Assembly (NCBI RefSeq): GCF_014636275.1
Contig: NZ_BMEB01000009.1
Span: 1-64,000, forward strand
Length of the DNA stretch: 64,000 nucleotides
Direction: 5' to 3'
Source: Cellulomonas carbonis
GTDB lineage: Bacteria > Actinomycetota > Actinomycetes > Actinomycetales > Cellulomonadaceae
Position 1 is the first letter of the stretch, and every line of letters starts with the position of its first letter. Below, piece after piece: positions 17,124 through 25,720 of the stretch. Under the pieces are notes generated by a model. That model was not told where the DNA came from and searched no databases. It was given only the letters and a program-made list of their open reading frames with translations. The translations under genes and the position numbers were made by a program.

Positions 17124-19364
17124 GTGACGTCCGAGCCCACGACCGACGCAGACATCTCCCGCGTCGTCATCGACTGCGCCGACGAGCCCATCCGGATCCC
17201 GGGTTCCGTGCAGCCGCACGGCGCCCTCCTCGCCGTCGTCGCGGGCACGACGCGCGTCGTCGTCGCCTCCTGGAGCGTGCGTGAGCACCTGGGGCGCGAC
17301 GCCGAGGACGTCGTCGGCGTCGCGCTCGAGGAGCTGTTCGGCGCGTCCTGGCCCGAGGAGGGACTGGCCGCGCTCGACGCCGTCGAGCCGCGGACGGTCG
17401 ACGTCGACCTCCCCGACGGTGGGCGGCGCTCGTTCGACCTGCTCGCGCACGCGTCGGACGACCTCGTCCTGCTCGAGCTCGAGCCGCGCCGGCCCGTGCC
17501 CGCCGACCAGTCGGTGCGTGCCCGGGCCGCGCTGCGCGGGCTCCAGGCCGCCGGGGCCGAGGACGCGCTGACCGCCGAGCTCGCGCGCGCGGTGCGGGCC
17601 GTCACGGGCTTCGACCGGGTCATGGTCTACCGGTTCGACGCGGCGTGGAACGGGACGGTCGTCGCCGAGGACGCCGCGCCCGACCTCGGCCTCGACCCGT
17701 ACCTCGGCCTGCGCTTCCCCGCGAGCGACATCCCGGCCCAGGCCCGCGCGCTGTACACGTCGCAGTGGCTGCGGTCGATCCCCGACGCGCGCTACACCCC
17801 GAGCCCGCTCGTCCCGCCGCTGCGTCCCTCGGGCGAGCCGGTCGACCTGTCGGACTCGGCGCTGCGCAGCGTGTCCCCCGTGCACCTGGAGTACCTCGCG
17901 AACATGGGCGTCGAGGCGTCGATGTCCGTCTCCCTCATCACGCGCGGCGTCCTGTGGGGGCTCGTCGCGTGCCACCACTACCGCGGCCCGCACTTCCCCA
18001 CGGCCGGCCAGCGCGGCACGGCCGAGTTCCTCGGGCGCACAGCCTCGGTCCTGCTCGAGGGCTGGCAGAACCGCAACCAGTACCTCGACTCGCTCGCGCT
18101 CACCGCGACGGCGGGCGACCTCGCGCGGCTCGTCACGGCGCACGACCGGCGCCCGGTGGCCGCTCTGACGGGCGACGACGCCGTGCTCGACCTGGTCGAC
18201 GGCGCGGCGGGCGCGGCCGTCCGGCTCCAGGGACGCACGGCGCTCGTCGGCCGGACGCCCGCGCTCGAGGACGTCACCGCGCTGCTCGCCGAGCTCTGGG
18301 CCGACCGCACCCGGACGACGGTCGTCTCCGACGCGCTCGGAACCGCGCTCCCCGGGTCCGACGTCGCCGCGCGGGTCCGGGACACGGTGAGCGGGATCCT
18401 CGCGGTGCCCGTCGCGTCGGGGGCGCCCGACGACGCGCTCGTGTGGTTCAAGCCCGAGGTGCTCACCGAGGTGCGGTGGGCGGGTGACCCGACGGAGAAG
18501 GGCCTCGAGGAGACGCCGGACGGCCTGCGGCTCACGCCGCGCGCGTCGTTCGCGACGTACGTCGAGCAGGTGCGCGGCACGTCGACCCCGTGGAACCCGC
18601 TCGAGGTCGCCGCGGCGGAGCAGCTCGCCGTGACGGTCGGCGAGGTGCTCGTGCGGCGGTCGGCCGAGGACGCGCGGCTCGCCGGTGCGCTGCAGCAGAT
18701 CGTCCTCACGACGCGACCCCCGACACCCGCCGGGTACGCGCTCGCGAGCCGCTACACGCCGAGCGGCCAGGACGTCGTCGGCGGCGACTGGTTCGACGTC
18801 ACGGCCCTGCCGGACGGCCGGCTCGTCGTCATGATCGGGGACGTCGCCGGGCACGGCATCGGCAAGGCCGCGATCACCGCGCAGCTGCGCAACGCGTTGC
18901 GCGCGTACCTCGTCGACACCGGGAGCGTCGCCGAGGCGATCGCGCGGCTCGGGCGGCTCGTCGCGGAGCTCGTTCCCGGGGAGCTCGCGACGATCGGCGC
19001 CGTCGAGCTCGACCCTGCGACGGGGCGGCTCGTGGCGGCGTCGGCCGGCCACCTCCCCGCGCTCGTGCGCCGGGCGGCCGGGGCCGAGCTGCTCGACGGC
19101 GCTCGCGGCCCCGCACTCGGGCTCGGGCTCGCGGCGGAGCTCGACGTCCACGAGACGACCCTCGGCTCGGGCGACTCGGTCGTGCTCTTCACCGACGGGC
19201 TCGTCGAGCAGCGCGGCACGGCGATGAGCGCGTCGCTGCGGGCCCTCGTCGCCAACGCGGAGGCCGCCCCGCCCGACGCCGACGGGCTGGTCGACGCCCT
19301 GCTCGCGGGTGCACCCCGCAGCGACGACGACGTCACCCTCGTGGCGCTGCACCGCATCGGCTGA
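17124..19364 (+). CDS. Bacteriophytochrome fused to a PP2C/SpoIIE-type phosphatase
   Basis: The 746 residues show PAS-like (1-120), GAF (140-310), PHY (320-520) and PP2C/RsbU-SpoIIE phosphatase (530-746) domains. C18 in VVIDCADEPIRIPG sits where bacteriophytochromes bind biliverdin. The GAF motif FPASDIP (D202) and the VACHHYRGPH histidines (284/285) are intact, as is the PHY tongue WAGDP. The phosphatase has GGDWFD, GDVAGHG and FTDGLVEQ metal-site motifs. There is no histidine kinase. The likely role is red/far-red control of an anti-sigma-antagonist phosphoswitch. GTG start. Confidence 0.92.
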   Translation: MTSEPTTDADISRVVIDCADEPIRIPGSVQPHGALLAVVAGTTRVVVASWSVREHLGRDAEDVVGVALEELFGASWPEEGLAALDAVEPRTVDVDLPDGGRRSFDLLAHASDDLVLLELEPRRPVPADQSVRARAALRGLQAAGAEDALTAELARAVRAVTGFDRVMVYRFDAAWNGTVVAEDAAPDLGLDPYLGLRFPASDIPAQARALYTSQWLRSIPDARYTPSPLVPPLRPSGEPVDLSDSALRSVSPVHLEYLANMGVEASMSVSLITRGVLWGLVACHHYRGPHFPTAGQRGTAEFLGRTASVLLEGWQNRNQYLDSLALTATAGDLARLVTAHDRRPVAALTGDDAVLDLVDGAAGAAVRLQGRTALVGRTPALEDVTALLAELWADRTRTTVVSDALGTALPGSDVAARVRDTVSGILAVPVASGAPDDALVWFKPEVLTEVRWAGDPTEKGLEETPDGLRLTPRASFATYVEQVRGTSTPWNPLEVAAAEQLAVTVGEVLVRRSAEDARLAGALQQIVLTTRPPTPAGYALASRYTPSGQDVVGGDWFDVTALPDGRLVVMIGDVAGHGIGKAAITAQLRNALRAYLVDTGSVAEAIARLGRLVAELVPGELATIGAVELDPATGRLVAASAGHLPALVRRAAGAELLDGARGPALGLGLAAELDVHETTLGSGDSVVLFTDGLVEQRGTAMSASLRALVANAEAAPPDADGLVDALLAGAPRSDDDVTLVALHRIG

Positions 19365-19368
19365 GCGC

Positions 19369-19904
19369 ATGGCCGAGCTCGTCGTCGTCACGGGCCCGCC
19401 CGGGGCCGGCAAGTCGACCGTCGCCGCCGCGCTCGCGGAGGGCCTGGAGCCGTCGGCCCTCGTCACGGGCGACTCGTTCTTCGGGTTCCTGGTGCGCGGG
19501 GCGATCGCGCCGTGGCTGCCCGAGGCCGACGAGCAGAACCGGGTGGTGGTGGCTGCCGCCGCGGCGGCCACCGGGCGCCTCGTCGCGGGCGGCTTCCACG
19601 CCGTGTACGACGGCGTCCTCGGGCCGTGGATGGTCGAGGCGTTCGTCGACCGGCTCGGTGCGGCGGTCCCTCACCTGCACTACGTCGTGCTCCTGCCACC
19701 GCTCGAGACGTGCCTCGGCCGGGTCGCCGCGCGGACCGGGCACGGCTTCACCGACGCCGACGCCACGCGACACATGCACCGCGAGTTCGCCGAGGCGGAC
19801 GTCGACGACCGTCATCTGCTCACGGACGTCACGTCGGACGTCGCGGCACTCGTCGACCGGATCGCGGGGCGGATGACGGACGGGTCCCTGCTGCTGCGCG
19901 GCGC

Positions 19905-19908
<4 letters not shown>
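19369..19908 (+). CDS. Small P-loop kinase-like ATPase
   Basis: This 179-residue protein has Walker A GPPGAGKST at residues 9-17, followed by TGDSFF and CLGRVAARTGHGF. It resembles the AAA-type small-molecule kinases (chloramphenicol phosphotransferase, adenylylsulfate kinase and gluconate kinase group). The substrate is unknown. It begins four bases after the phytochrome stop, so the two are likely co-transcribed. Its stop shares CTAG with the convergent PIN gene. Confidence 0.75.
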
Positions 19909-20351
<443 letters not shown>

Positions 20352-20452
20352 CCCGTCAGCGTAGGCAGGTGCCGACCAACCCAGCCCCTGACCGGACCTG
20401 CCCTCCCCGAACGCCGACTTGCCACTTCTCGCGCCCCGCCCGCCCGCTCCCC

Positions 20453-20532
20453 GATCGCCGAGCTCGCGCTTCTCCGTCGAGCTCGCGGACGTCGCACGCG
20501 AACTCGGCGGCGAATACGCGAAGTCGGCGATC
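20453..20532. repeat. Interspersed palindromic repeat, copy 1
   Basis: This 80-bp element begins GATCGCCGA and ends TCGGCGATC. Internal inverted blocks TCGCG and CGAGCTCGCG are mirrored by CGCGAACTCG and CGCGAA, so it can fold into a long imperfect hairpin. A nearly identical copy lies 222 bp downstream. Confidence 0.85.
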
Positions 20533-20580
20533 CGGGCGGCGAGGCGGCGGGCGGGGCGGCGGGCGGGGCGGCGGGGCGGC

Positions 20581-20635
20581 GGGGCGGGGCGGGGCGGGGC
20601 GGGGCGGGGCGGGGCGGGGCGGGGCGGGGCGGGGC
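20581..20635 (+). repeat. (GGGGC)x11 pentamer array
   Basis: Eleven perfect tandem GGGGC units span 55 bp, with degenerate GGGGCGGC units before them. The plus strand has far more than four G-runs and should form G-quadruplexes. Such arrays are prone to length change. Confidence 0.95.
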
Positions 20636-20674
20636 ACGCTGACCGGGCGGCGCACCCGCCCCTCCACGCTCCCC

Positions 20675-20753
20675 GATCGCCGAGTTCGCGCTTCTCCGTC
20701 GAGCTCGCGGACGTCGCACGCGAACTCGGCGGCAATTGCGCGAAGTCGGCGAT
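20675..20753. repeat. Interspersed palindromic repeat, copy 2
   Basis: Same direction as copy 1 and about 90 percent identical. It differs chiefly at one internal base (GAGTTCGCG for GAGCTCGCG) and near the right arm (GGCAATTGCGCG for GGCGAATACGCG). Together the copies flank the GGGGC array as direct repeats. Confidence 0.85.
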
Positions 20754-20805
20754 GCGGGTGTCGGGGCGGCGACGGACCCGGGTGGGGCGGCGAGGCACGC
20801 GGGCC

Positions 20806-20897
20806 GGGGGCGCTCCCCGGCTGCGGGGTCGGCGCGGGGGGCGCTCCCGGGCTGCGGGGTCGGCGCCGGGGGCGCTCCCCGCCTGCGGGGTCGGCGC
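20806..20897. repeat. Three tandem 30-31-bp GC-rich units
   Basis: Units start at 20806, 20836 and 20867. Each contains GCGCTCCC followed by CTGCGGGGTCGGCGC with one or two changes. They end 20 bp before the heme oxygenase stop codon and could fold into GGGGGCGCTCCCC hairpins that help terminate its transcript. Confidence 0.85.
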
Positions 20898-20918
20898 GGG
20901 GACGACGGCGGCGCGTCC

Positions 20919-21545
20919 TCAGGAGCGGGGGTGGCGCTCGCCGACCTGGCGCATCGTGGCGCTCGTCAGGGCGAACGCGCGGCGGGCCTCGTCGACCGCG
21001 GCGTCGACCTCGTCCGGCGTCAGGGGCAGCGCGTCGAGCAGGGCGCGGTAGCGGTCCTTGTAGGGCTTCACGCGACCGACGTCGAACGCGTAGAAGTGCA
21101 GCGCGTCGTCGCCGAGACCGTGCCGGTCCCTGAGCGCGACGCGGATCGCCTGACCACCCGACAGGTCACCGAGGTACCGCGTCCACGCGTGCGCGGCCCA
21201 CAGGCCCGGGCGGTCGCCGACGGCGCGGATCCGGCCGGCGTGCTCGGCGGCGGCCGGGACGACGGGCCGGTCACGCCACGCGTCGCCGTCGAGCGCACGG
21301 AGGTCGAGCTCGATCGCGGCCGACCGCTCGAGCGCCGGGTCGGCGAGGCCCCCGCAACGGCCCGCGTCGCGCAGGGCCCGGCCCGTCTCCTCGAGCGCCG
21401 CGTACACCGCGCGGTACTGGACGAGCAGGTCGACGTACGCCGACACCGGCACGCGGGCCTCGAGCAGGTCGCCGACGAACGGCGTGCCCTCGGCGCTCTC
21501 GTGCGCCTCGCGGGTCCCCGCGCGCAGCGCGTCGGCCAGGGTCAT
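20919..21545 (-). CDS. Heme oxygenase (biliverdin-producing)
   Basis: This 208-residue HO-1-type protein has the proximal haem ligand in LRAGTREAHESAEGTPF (His14 region), the distal helix YLGDLSGGQ, and HFYAFD...KPYKDRYR near the C-terminus. It converts haem to biliverdin, CO and iron. Biliverdin is the chromophore of the phytochrome 1.5 kb away. ATG 21545 is chosen because GAGGAG sits six bases upstream; a longer reading from 21602 lacks a site. Confidence 0.9.
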   Translation of the reverse strand: MTLADALRAGTREAHESAEGTPFVGDLLEARVPVSAYVDLLVQYRAVYAALEETGRALRDAGRCGGLADPALERSAAIELDLRALDGDAWRDRPVVPAAAEHAGRIRAVGDRPGLWAAHAWTRYLGDLSGGQAIRVALRDRHGLGDDALHFYAFDVGRVKPYKDRYRALLDALPLTPDEVDAAVDEARRAFALTSATMRQVGERHPRS

Positions 21546-21747
21546 GCGGCTCCTCGCTGCAGGTGGGTCGTGCGGGTGGGCGCTGCTGGTGGTGCTGCTC
21601 ACGCGTCGGTGCGTGTCCGGGCCCCGTCCGCGCTGTCGCCGGTCCGACGACGCGGCCCATCCTCACGCATGGAACTGGGAGCGCCGCCACGCGAGAGCCC
21701 GTGCCGCCGGAAGCGCGACCAGCGAGTGCCCGCGACGGTCGCGCCCG

Positions 21748-22752
21748 TCACGCGTGCGTCGGCGCGACCCGTGCGAGCAGCACCTCGACGGCGTCGCGGA
21801 CCTCCGCCGTCGGGACCGCGAGGAGCGCGGGGTCGGGCTCGTCGCCGTGCGGGTCGCCCGGCCGCCCGGGCTCCCCGTGCCACAGCACGACGTGCGCGTC
21901 CTCGTCGATGCACGGACCCCACCACCGCGGAGGCGTCGGCCCGAAGAGGAGGACCGAGGGCGTCCCCACGGCCGTCGCGACGTGCGCGACGCCCGTGTCC
22001 CCGCAGACGACGAGCGCGGCGTCCGCGACCAGGCGCGCGAGTCCCGGCAGGTCGAGGTCCCCCGCGGTGCTCGCCGCGCGGTCCGGCGGCAGACCGTCGA
22101 CGACGGCGCCCGCGAGCGCTGCCTCCTGGGGTCCGCCGGTGACGACGACGCGTCGGCCGCCCGCCACGAGTCCCGCCGCGAGCGCGGCCCACCGGTCGAC
22201 CGGCCACCGCCGCGACCCCGACGCGGCGCCGGGATGCAGCACCACGGGCGCCGCGTCGTCGTCGCGCATCCCCCGCGCGACGCCCACGTCGAGCCGCAGG
22301 TCCTCGCGCGAGCACTCCGCTCCGACGGACCGCACGAGGCGCAGCCACCGGTCGACCTCGTGCTCGTCGCGCCGCCACGCGGGCCCGTCGACGCCGGCCT
22401 CGGGACTCGCGAACGCCACCAGCCGGCCGGGCCGCAGGTCGAGCAGCAACCGGTGGCTCTCGGGCCCCGACCCGTGGAGGTTGACCGCGACGTCGGGACC
22501 GTCGCGGTCGCCCCACGGGACGGGATCGAGGCCCGACGACCCGACGACGTCGTCGACGACGCCGAGGTCCCGCAACCACCCGCCGACACCGGCCGGTGCC
22601 GCCAGAACGAGGCGGTGGCCCGGGAACGCCCGGCGCAGCCCGCGCAGCGCGGGCACGCCGGTCAGCGCGTCCCCGAGCCCGAGCGCCCGCAGCGCGAGCA
22701 CGACCGGACGCGCACCCGCGCCGGCCCCGCCGGTCCCGCGGACGCCGCTCAC
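21748..22752 (-). CDS. Family 9 glycosyltransferase (ADP-heptosyltransferase family)
   Basis: This 334-residue protein has GT9 hallmarks: LRALGLGDALTGVPALRGL at the N-terminus, VVLHPGAASGSRRWP near 190, and VVCGDTGVAHVATAVGTPSVLLFGPTPP near 260, the nucleotide-sugar loop. GT9 enzymes of known function mostly transfer heptose from ADP-heptose. The GTG start overlaps the stop of the SDR gene (GTGA). It is the last gene of the glycan cluster. Confidence 0.85.
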   Translation of the reverse strand: MSGVRGTGGAGAGARPVVLALRALGLGDALTGVPALRGLRRAFPGHRLVLAAPAGVGGWLRDLGVVDDVVGSSGLDPVPWGDRDGPDVAVNLHGSGPESHRLLLDLRPGRLVAFASPEAGVDGPAWRRDEHEVDRWLRLVRSVGAECSREDLRLDVGVARGMRDDDAAPVVLHPGAASGSRRWPVDRWAALAAGLVAGGRRVVVTGGPQEAALAGAVVDGLPPDRAASTAGDLDLPGLARLVADAALVVCGDTGVAHVATAVGTPSVLLFGPTPPRWWGPCIDEDAHVVLWHGEPGRPGDPHGDEPDPALLAVPTAEVRDAVEVLLARVAPTHA

Positions 22753-23483
22753 GGCCAGGACGACTCGCCCGACGCCATGACGAGCATCTCGCGGATCTCG
22801 CAGCCGACGGGCTGGCGCAGCGCCGTGATGACGGTCCCGGCGGTGTGCACCGGGTCGTTGAGGTCGGCGTCCGGGCCGGGCTTGTACTGCTCGGTCCGGC
22901 CGTCGAAGAACGCGGTCCGCATGCCGCCCGGGATGAGCAGCGTCACGCCCACGCGGCCCTTGTACTCGGCCGCGAGCGCGTGGCTGAACCCGCGCACGCC
23001 GTACTTGGACGCGCTGTACGCCGTCGCGTCGCCCATGCCGCGCAGCGACAGGGTCGACCCGACGGTCACCACCGTGCCGCGGACGCGCTCGAGGTAGGGC
23101 AGCGCCGCCCGCACGACGGCGACCGTGCCGAACAGGTTCACGCGGACGACGCGCTCCCACGTCTCGGGGTCGATCTCGAGCAGCGGTCCGCACGCGTCGG
23201 TCCCCGCGGCCGTGACGACGGCGTCGGGCGGGCCGACCTGCCCCACGGCCTGCTCCACGGCGCGCGCCGCGGCGGCCGAGTCGGACAGGTCGACCTCGAC
23301 GTACGCGACGCCGTCGCGCGGCGCGGCACGGTCGAGCACCACCGGGGTGCCGCCCGCCGCAGCCACCGCGTCGACGACGGCGGCGCCGAGACCGCTCGCG
23401 CCGCCGGTCACGTACACCGTGCCGATCTCGCGCGGGGTGGGCAGGCCGGCGGGTGCGCCGGAGGGGGTCGTGCTGGTCGTCAC
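22749..23483 (-). CDS. Classical short-chain dehydrogenase/reductase
   Basis: This 244-residue SDR has the cofactor motif TGGASGLG near residues 26-33, VVTVGSTLSL, and the catalytic YSASK near 157. At this length and pattern it is not an HldD-type epimerase. Its substrate is unknown, but coupling to a GT9 and position in the glycan cluster suggest a sugar-related reaction. GTG start at 23483 with GAGGA six to seven bases upstream. Confidence 0.82.
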   Translation of the reverse strand: MTTSTTPSGAPAGLPTPREIGTVYVTGGASGLGAAVVDAVAAAGGTPVVLDRAAPRDGVAYVEVDLSDSAAAARAVEQAVGQVGPPDAVVTAAGTDACGPLLEIDPETWERVVRVNLFGTVAVVRAALPYLERVRGTVVTVGSTLSLRGMGDATAYSASKYGVRGFSHALAAEYKGRVGVTLLIPGGMRTAFFDGRTEQYKPGPDADLNDPVHTAGTVITALRQPVGCEIREMLVMASGESSWP

Positions 23484-23551
23484 AGGGTTCCTCTCGTGGT
23501 GGGTGGACCGCCCGGTCGGGCGGGGTCCGTGCTGCGGGGCCCGAGCGTCAC

Positions 23552-23621
23552 GCCGAGCGCGAGCGCTCCGCCCCTCATGCCGAGCGCGATCGCTCGACTC
23601 TCATGCCGAGCGCGAGCGCTC
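23552..23621. repeat. Three tandem copies of a 17-bp unit at the hldE 3' end
   Basis: GCCGAGCGCGAGCGCTC occurs at 23552, 23579 (one mismatch) and 23605, spaced 27 and 26 bp; the second and third are also preceded by TCAT. Copy three encodes the last residues of HldE (ERSRSA). The core GAGCGCTC is self-complementary, so each copy can form a small hairpin between hldE and the SDR gene. Confidence 0.8.
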
Positions 23622-25124
23622 GAGGATCGACGTCGTCGAGCGCCCGCCCAGGTACGGCAGCAGCACGACGCGTCCGCCGTGCGCGCGCACGACCGGGGCC
23701 TCGGGCAGCTCGGCGTCGCCGTAGTCGCCGCCCTTGGCCCAGACGTCGGGCCGCAGCTGCTCGAGCGCCGCACGCGGGTCGTCCTCGTCGAAGACGACCA
23801 CCGCGTCGACGCAGTCGAACGCCTCGAGCACACGTGCGCGGTCCCGGGCGGTGACGACGGGCCGCGTCGGCCCCTTGAGCCGGCGCACCGACTCGTCGGA
23901 GTTGATGAGCACGACGAGCGCGTCACCGAGCCGCCGCGCCGCCTGGAGCGTCGCGACGTGCCCCGCGTGGACGATGTCGAAGCACCCGCCGGTCGCGACG
24001 AGCCGTCGCCCGCCGGACCGCAGCCGCGCCGCGACCTCGGCGAGGTCGACGCCGTCGCCGACCGGACGCAGCGCGGGCCCGTCCGGGGCCGCGGCCCCGC
24101 GACCGGCCTCAACCGCGACCACGCCGTCCCCGGCCCGCTGCGCCGACACGGGCGCCCCGGACCGCTCGCGTCGGCGGTAGCCCTCGGCGCCGCCGTCGGC
24201 GACCCACGCGGACGCGTCGCGCACCGCGAGCCCGACGGCGTCGCGCAGGTCGGCGCCGCGCGCGACGGCCACGGCGGCGGTCGCCGCGAACCGGTCCCCC
24301 GCACCGCACGGGTCCCCGCCGATGACGACGGGTGCGGGCACGAACAGCGGCTCACCCGCCGCCTGGGCGAGGAACGCCCCCGCCGCGCCGGCCGTCACGC
24401 AGACCCCGGTCGCGTCCCACGCGTCCCGCAGGACCTGCGCGAGCGCGTCCTCGGTCGCGGGGACGTCCCGGACCTCCCGGGCGCTCCGGGCACCCCGGAC
24501 GCCCCGGTCCGTGCTCGCCGTCGCGAGGTCCTCGACCGCGCGCCGCGCCTCGGCGGCGTTCGGCGTCACGAGCGCGACACCTGCGACCGGTGCCCCGCCC
24601 CGCGGGTGCGGGTCCCAGACGACGGGCCGCTCGGTCGCGGCCTCGGCCAGCACGCGCCGCACGACGGCGTCGTGGGTCGTCCCGGCGCCGTAGTCGGACA
24701 CCAGCACGACGTCGGCCGTCGCGAGCAGCGCGCGCAGCCGGTCCTCGGGCACGTCGACGGGTGCTCCGGGGCCGCCGTCGTCGACGCGGACCAGCGACTG
24801 GCCGCTGCTGCGGACGCGGATCTTGCGCCGCGTCGGACCCTCGTGGCCCAGCGCGAGCAGGTCGACGTCGCCGAGCAGGGACCGGAGGGCGCGGCCGCCG
24901 TCGTCGTCGGCGACGGGTGCGACGAGCGTCGTCCGCGCCCCGGACCCGGCGACCAGCAGGGCCGTGAGCCCCGCGCCGCCGGGGCTCTCGCGCCGCGACG
25001 TGACGTCCACGACAGGCACGGGTGCGTCGGGGCACAGCCGCTCGGTGCGGCCGTCGACGTCGCGGTCCAGGACCATGTCGCCCACGACGACGACGTGCGG
25101 CCGGGCGCTCGTGGGCGTCGTCAT
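23601..25124 (-). CDS. hldE: Bifunctional heptose 7-phosphate kinase / heptose 1-phosphate adenylyltransferase
   Basis: This 507-residue protein has two domains in the HldE order. A PfkB/ribokinase-type kinase covers 1-320 (VVVVGDMVLDRDVDG, RKIRVRSSGQSLVRVD, catalytic GAGD at 274-277). A cytidylyltransferase-like nucleotidyltransferase covers 370-507 (ATGGCFDIVHAGHV with HxGH at 386-389, then WAKGGDY). It makes heptose 1,7-bisphosphate and later ADP-heptose. GmhA overlaps its start by ATGA, and the intervening phosphatase step is provided by the GmhB domain at 29080. Confidence 0.92.
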   Translation of the reverse strand: MTTPTSARPHVVVVGDMVLDRDVDGRTERLCPDAPVPVVDVTSRRESPGGAGLTALLVAGSGARTTLVAPVADDDGGRALRSLLGDVDLLALGHEGPTRRKIRVRSSGQSLVRVDDGGPGAPVDVPEDRLRALLATADVVLVSDYGAGTTHDAVVRRVLAEAATERPVVWDPHPRGGAPVAGVALVTPNAAEARRAVEDLATASTDRGVRGARSAREVRDVPATEDALAQVLRDAWDATGVCVTAGAAGAFLAQAAGEPLFVPAPVVIGGDPCGAGDRFAATAAVAVARGADLRDAVGLAVRDASAWVADGGAEGYRRRERSGAPVSAQRAGDGVVAVEAGRGAAAPDGPALRPVGDGVDLAEVAARLRSGGRRLVATGGCFDIVHAGHVATLQAARRLGDALVVLINSDESVRRLKGPTRPVVTARDRARVLEAFDCVDAVVVFDEDDPRAALEQLRPDVWAKGGDYGDAELPEAPVVRAHGGRVVLLPYLGGRSTTSILERSRSA

Positions 25125-25720
25125 GCGCTCACCCGCAGGTGCTTCTCGCGTCGCACGAGAGCCCCGACGTGCGCGTCCACCGCGGCGCAGACCGCGTGCA
25201 CCGCGACGAGGTGCACGGCCTGGACCGCGGCGGTCGACGGCGCGTCGACCGCGATCGACTCGTGCGCGAGCCCGGTGAGCGGGTTCGGCCCCCGTCCCGT
25301 GAGCGCCCACACCGTCATGTCGCGGTCCCGTGCGCGCTCCGCGGCGCGCAGGACGTTCGGGCTCGTGCCCGACGTCGACAGCGCGACGAGGACGTCCCCG
25401 GGCCGCCCGTGCGCCTCGACCTGCCGCGCGAACATCTCGTCGGCGCCGTAGTCGTTGACGATCGCCGTGAGGCTCGACGTCTCGGCGCACAGCGCGATCG
25501 CCGACAGCGCGCGGCGCTCGGCGAGGAACCGGCCCACGAGCTCGGCCGTGAGGTGCTGCGCCTCGGCGGCGCTCCCCCCGTTGCCGGCGGCAAGGAGGCG
25601 CCCGCCGTCCCACAGGAGGCGTGCGAGGTCGCGGCCCCACCGCTCGACGACGTCCCCCTGGTCCCGCAGCGCGTCGAGCGCCGGGTTGAGCTCTGCGACG
25701 TGCTCGGAGATCCAGCTCAT
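25121..25720 (-). CDS. gmhA: Phosphoheptose isomerase (SIS domain)
   Basis: A 199-residue SIS-domain protein with LLAAGNGGSAAEAQHLTAEL (substrate loop and metal-site His), LVALSTSGTSPNVL and the C-terminal HLVAVHAVC, all typical of GmhA. It converts sedoheptulose 7-phosphate to D-glycero-D-manno-heptose 7-phosphate, the first step of the heptose pathway. GAGGGCGG lies just before the ATG, and it overlaps both neighbours by four bases. Confidence 0.92.
   Translation of the reverse strand: MSWISEHVAELNPALDALRDQGDVVERWGRDLARLLWDGGRLLAAGNGGSAAEAQHLTAELVGRFLAERRALSAIALCAETSSLTAIVNDYGADEMFARQVEAHGRPGDVLVALSTSGTSPNVLRAAERARDRDMTVWALTGRGPNPLTGLAHESIAVDAPSTAAVQAVHLVAVHAVCAAVDAHVGALVRREKHLRVSA

Larger units (their letters stand above)
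20352..20918. other. Non-coding, repeat-dense region
   Basis: This 567-bp region between the PIN and heme oxygenase genes holds two copies of an 80-bp imperfect palindrome, a GGGGC pentamer array between them and three 30-31-bp tandem units. The open frames seen here are low-complexity Gly/Arg/Ala translations of the repeats and differ between copies, so I call no gene. Confidence 0.8.

Noticed and set aside
20419..21051. Gly/Arg-rich frames through the repeat locus
   Set aside because: Translations of GGGGC and 30-bp repeats; reading differs between the two palindrome copies, so not protein coding.
22749..23483. SDR as the HldD-type ADP-heptose epimerase
   Set aside because: Too short and of classical SDR pattern (YSASK); HldD is an extended SDR of over 300 residues.
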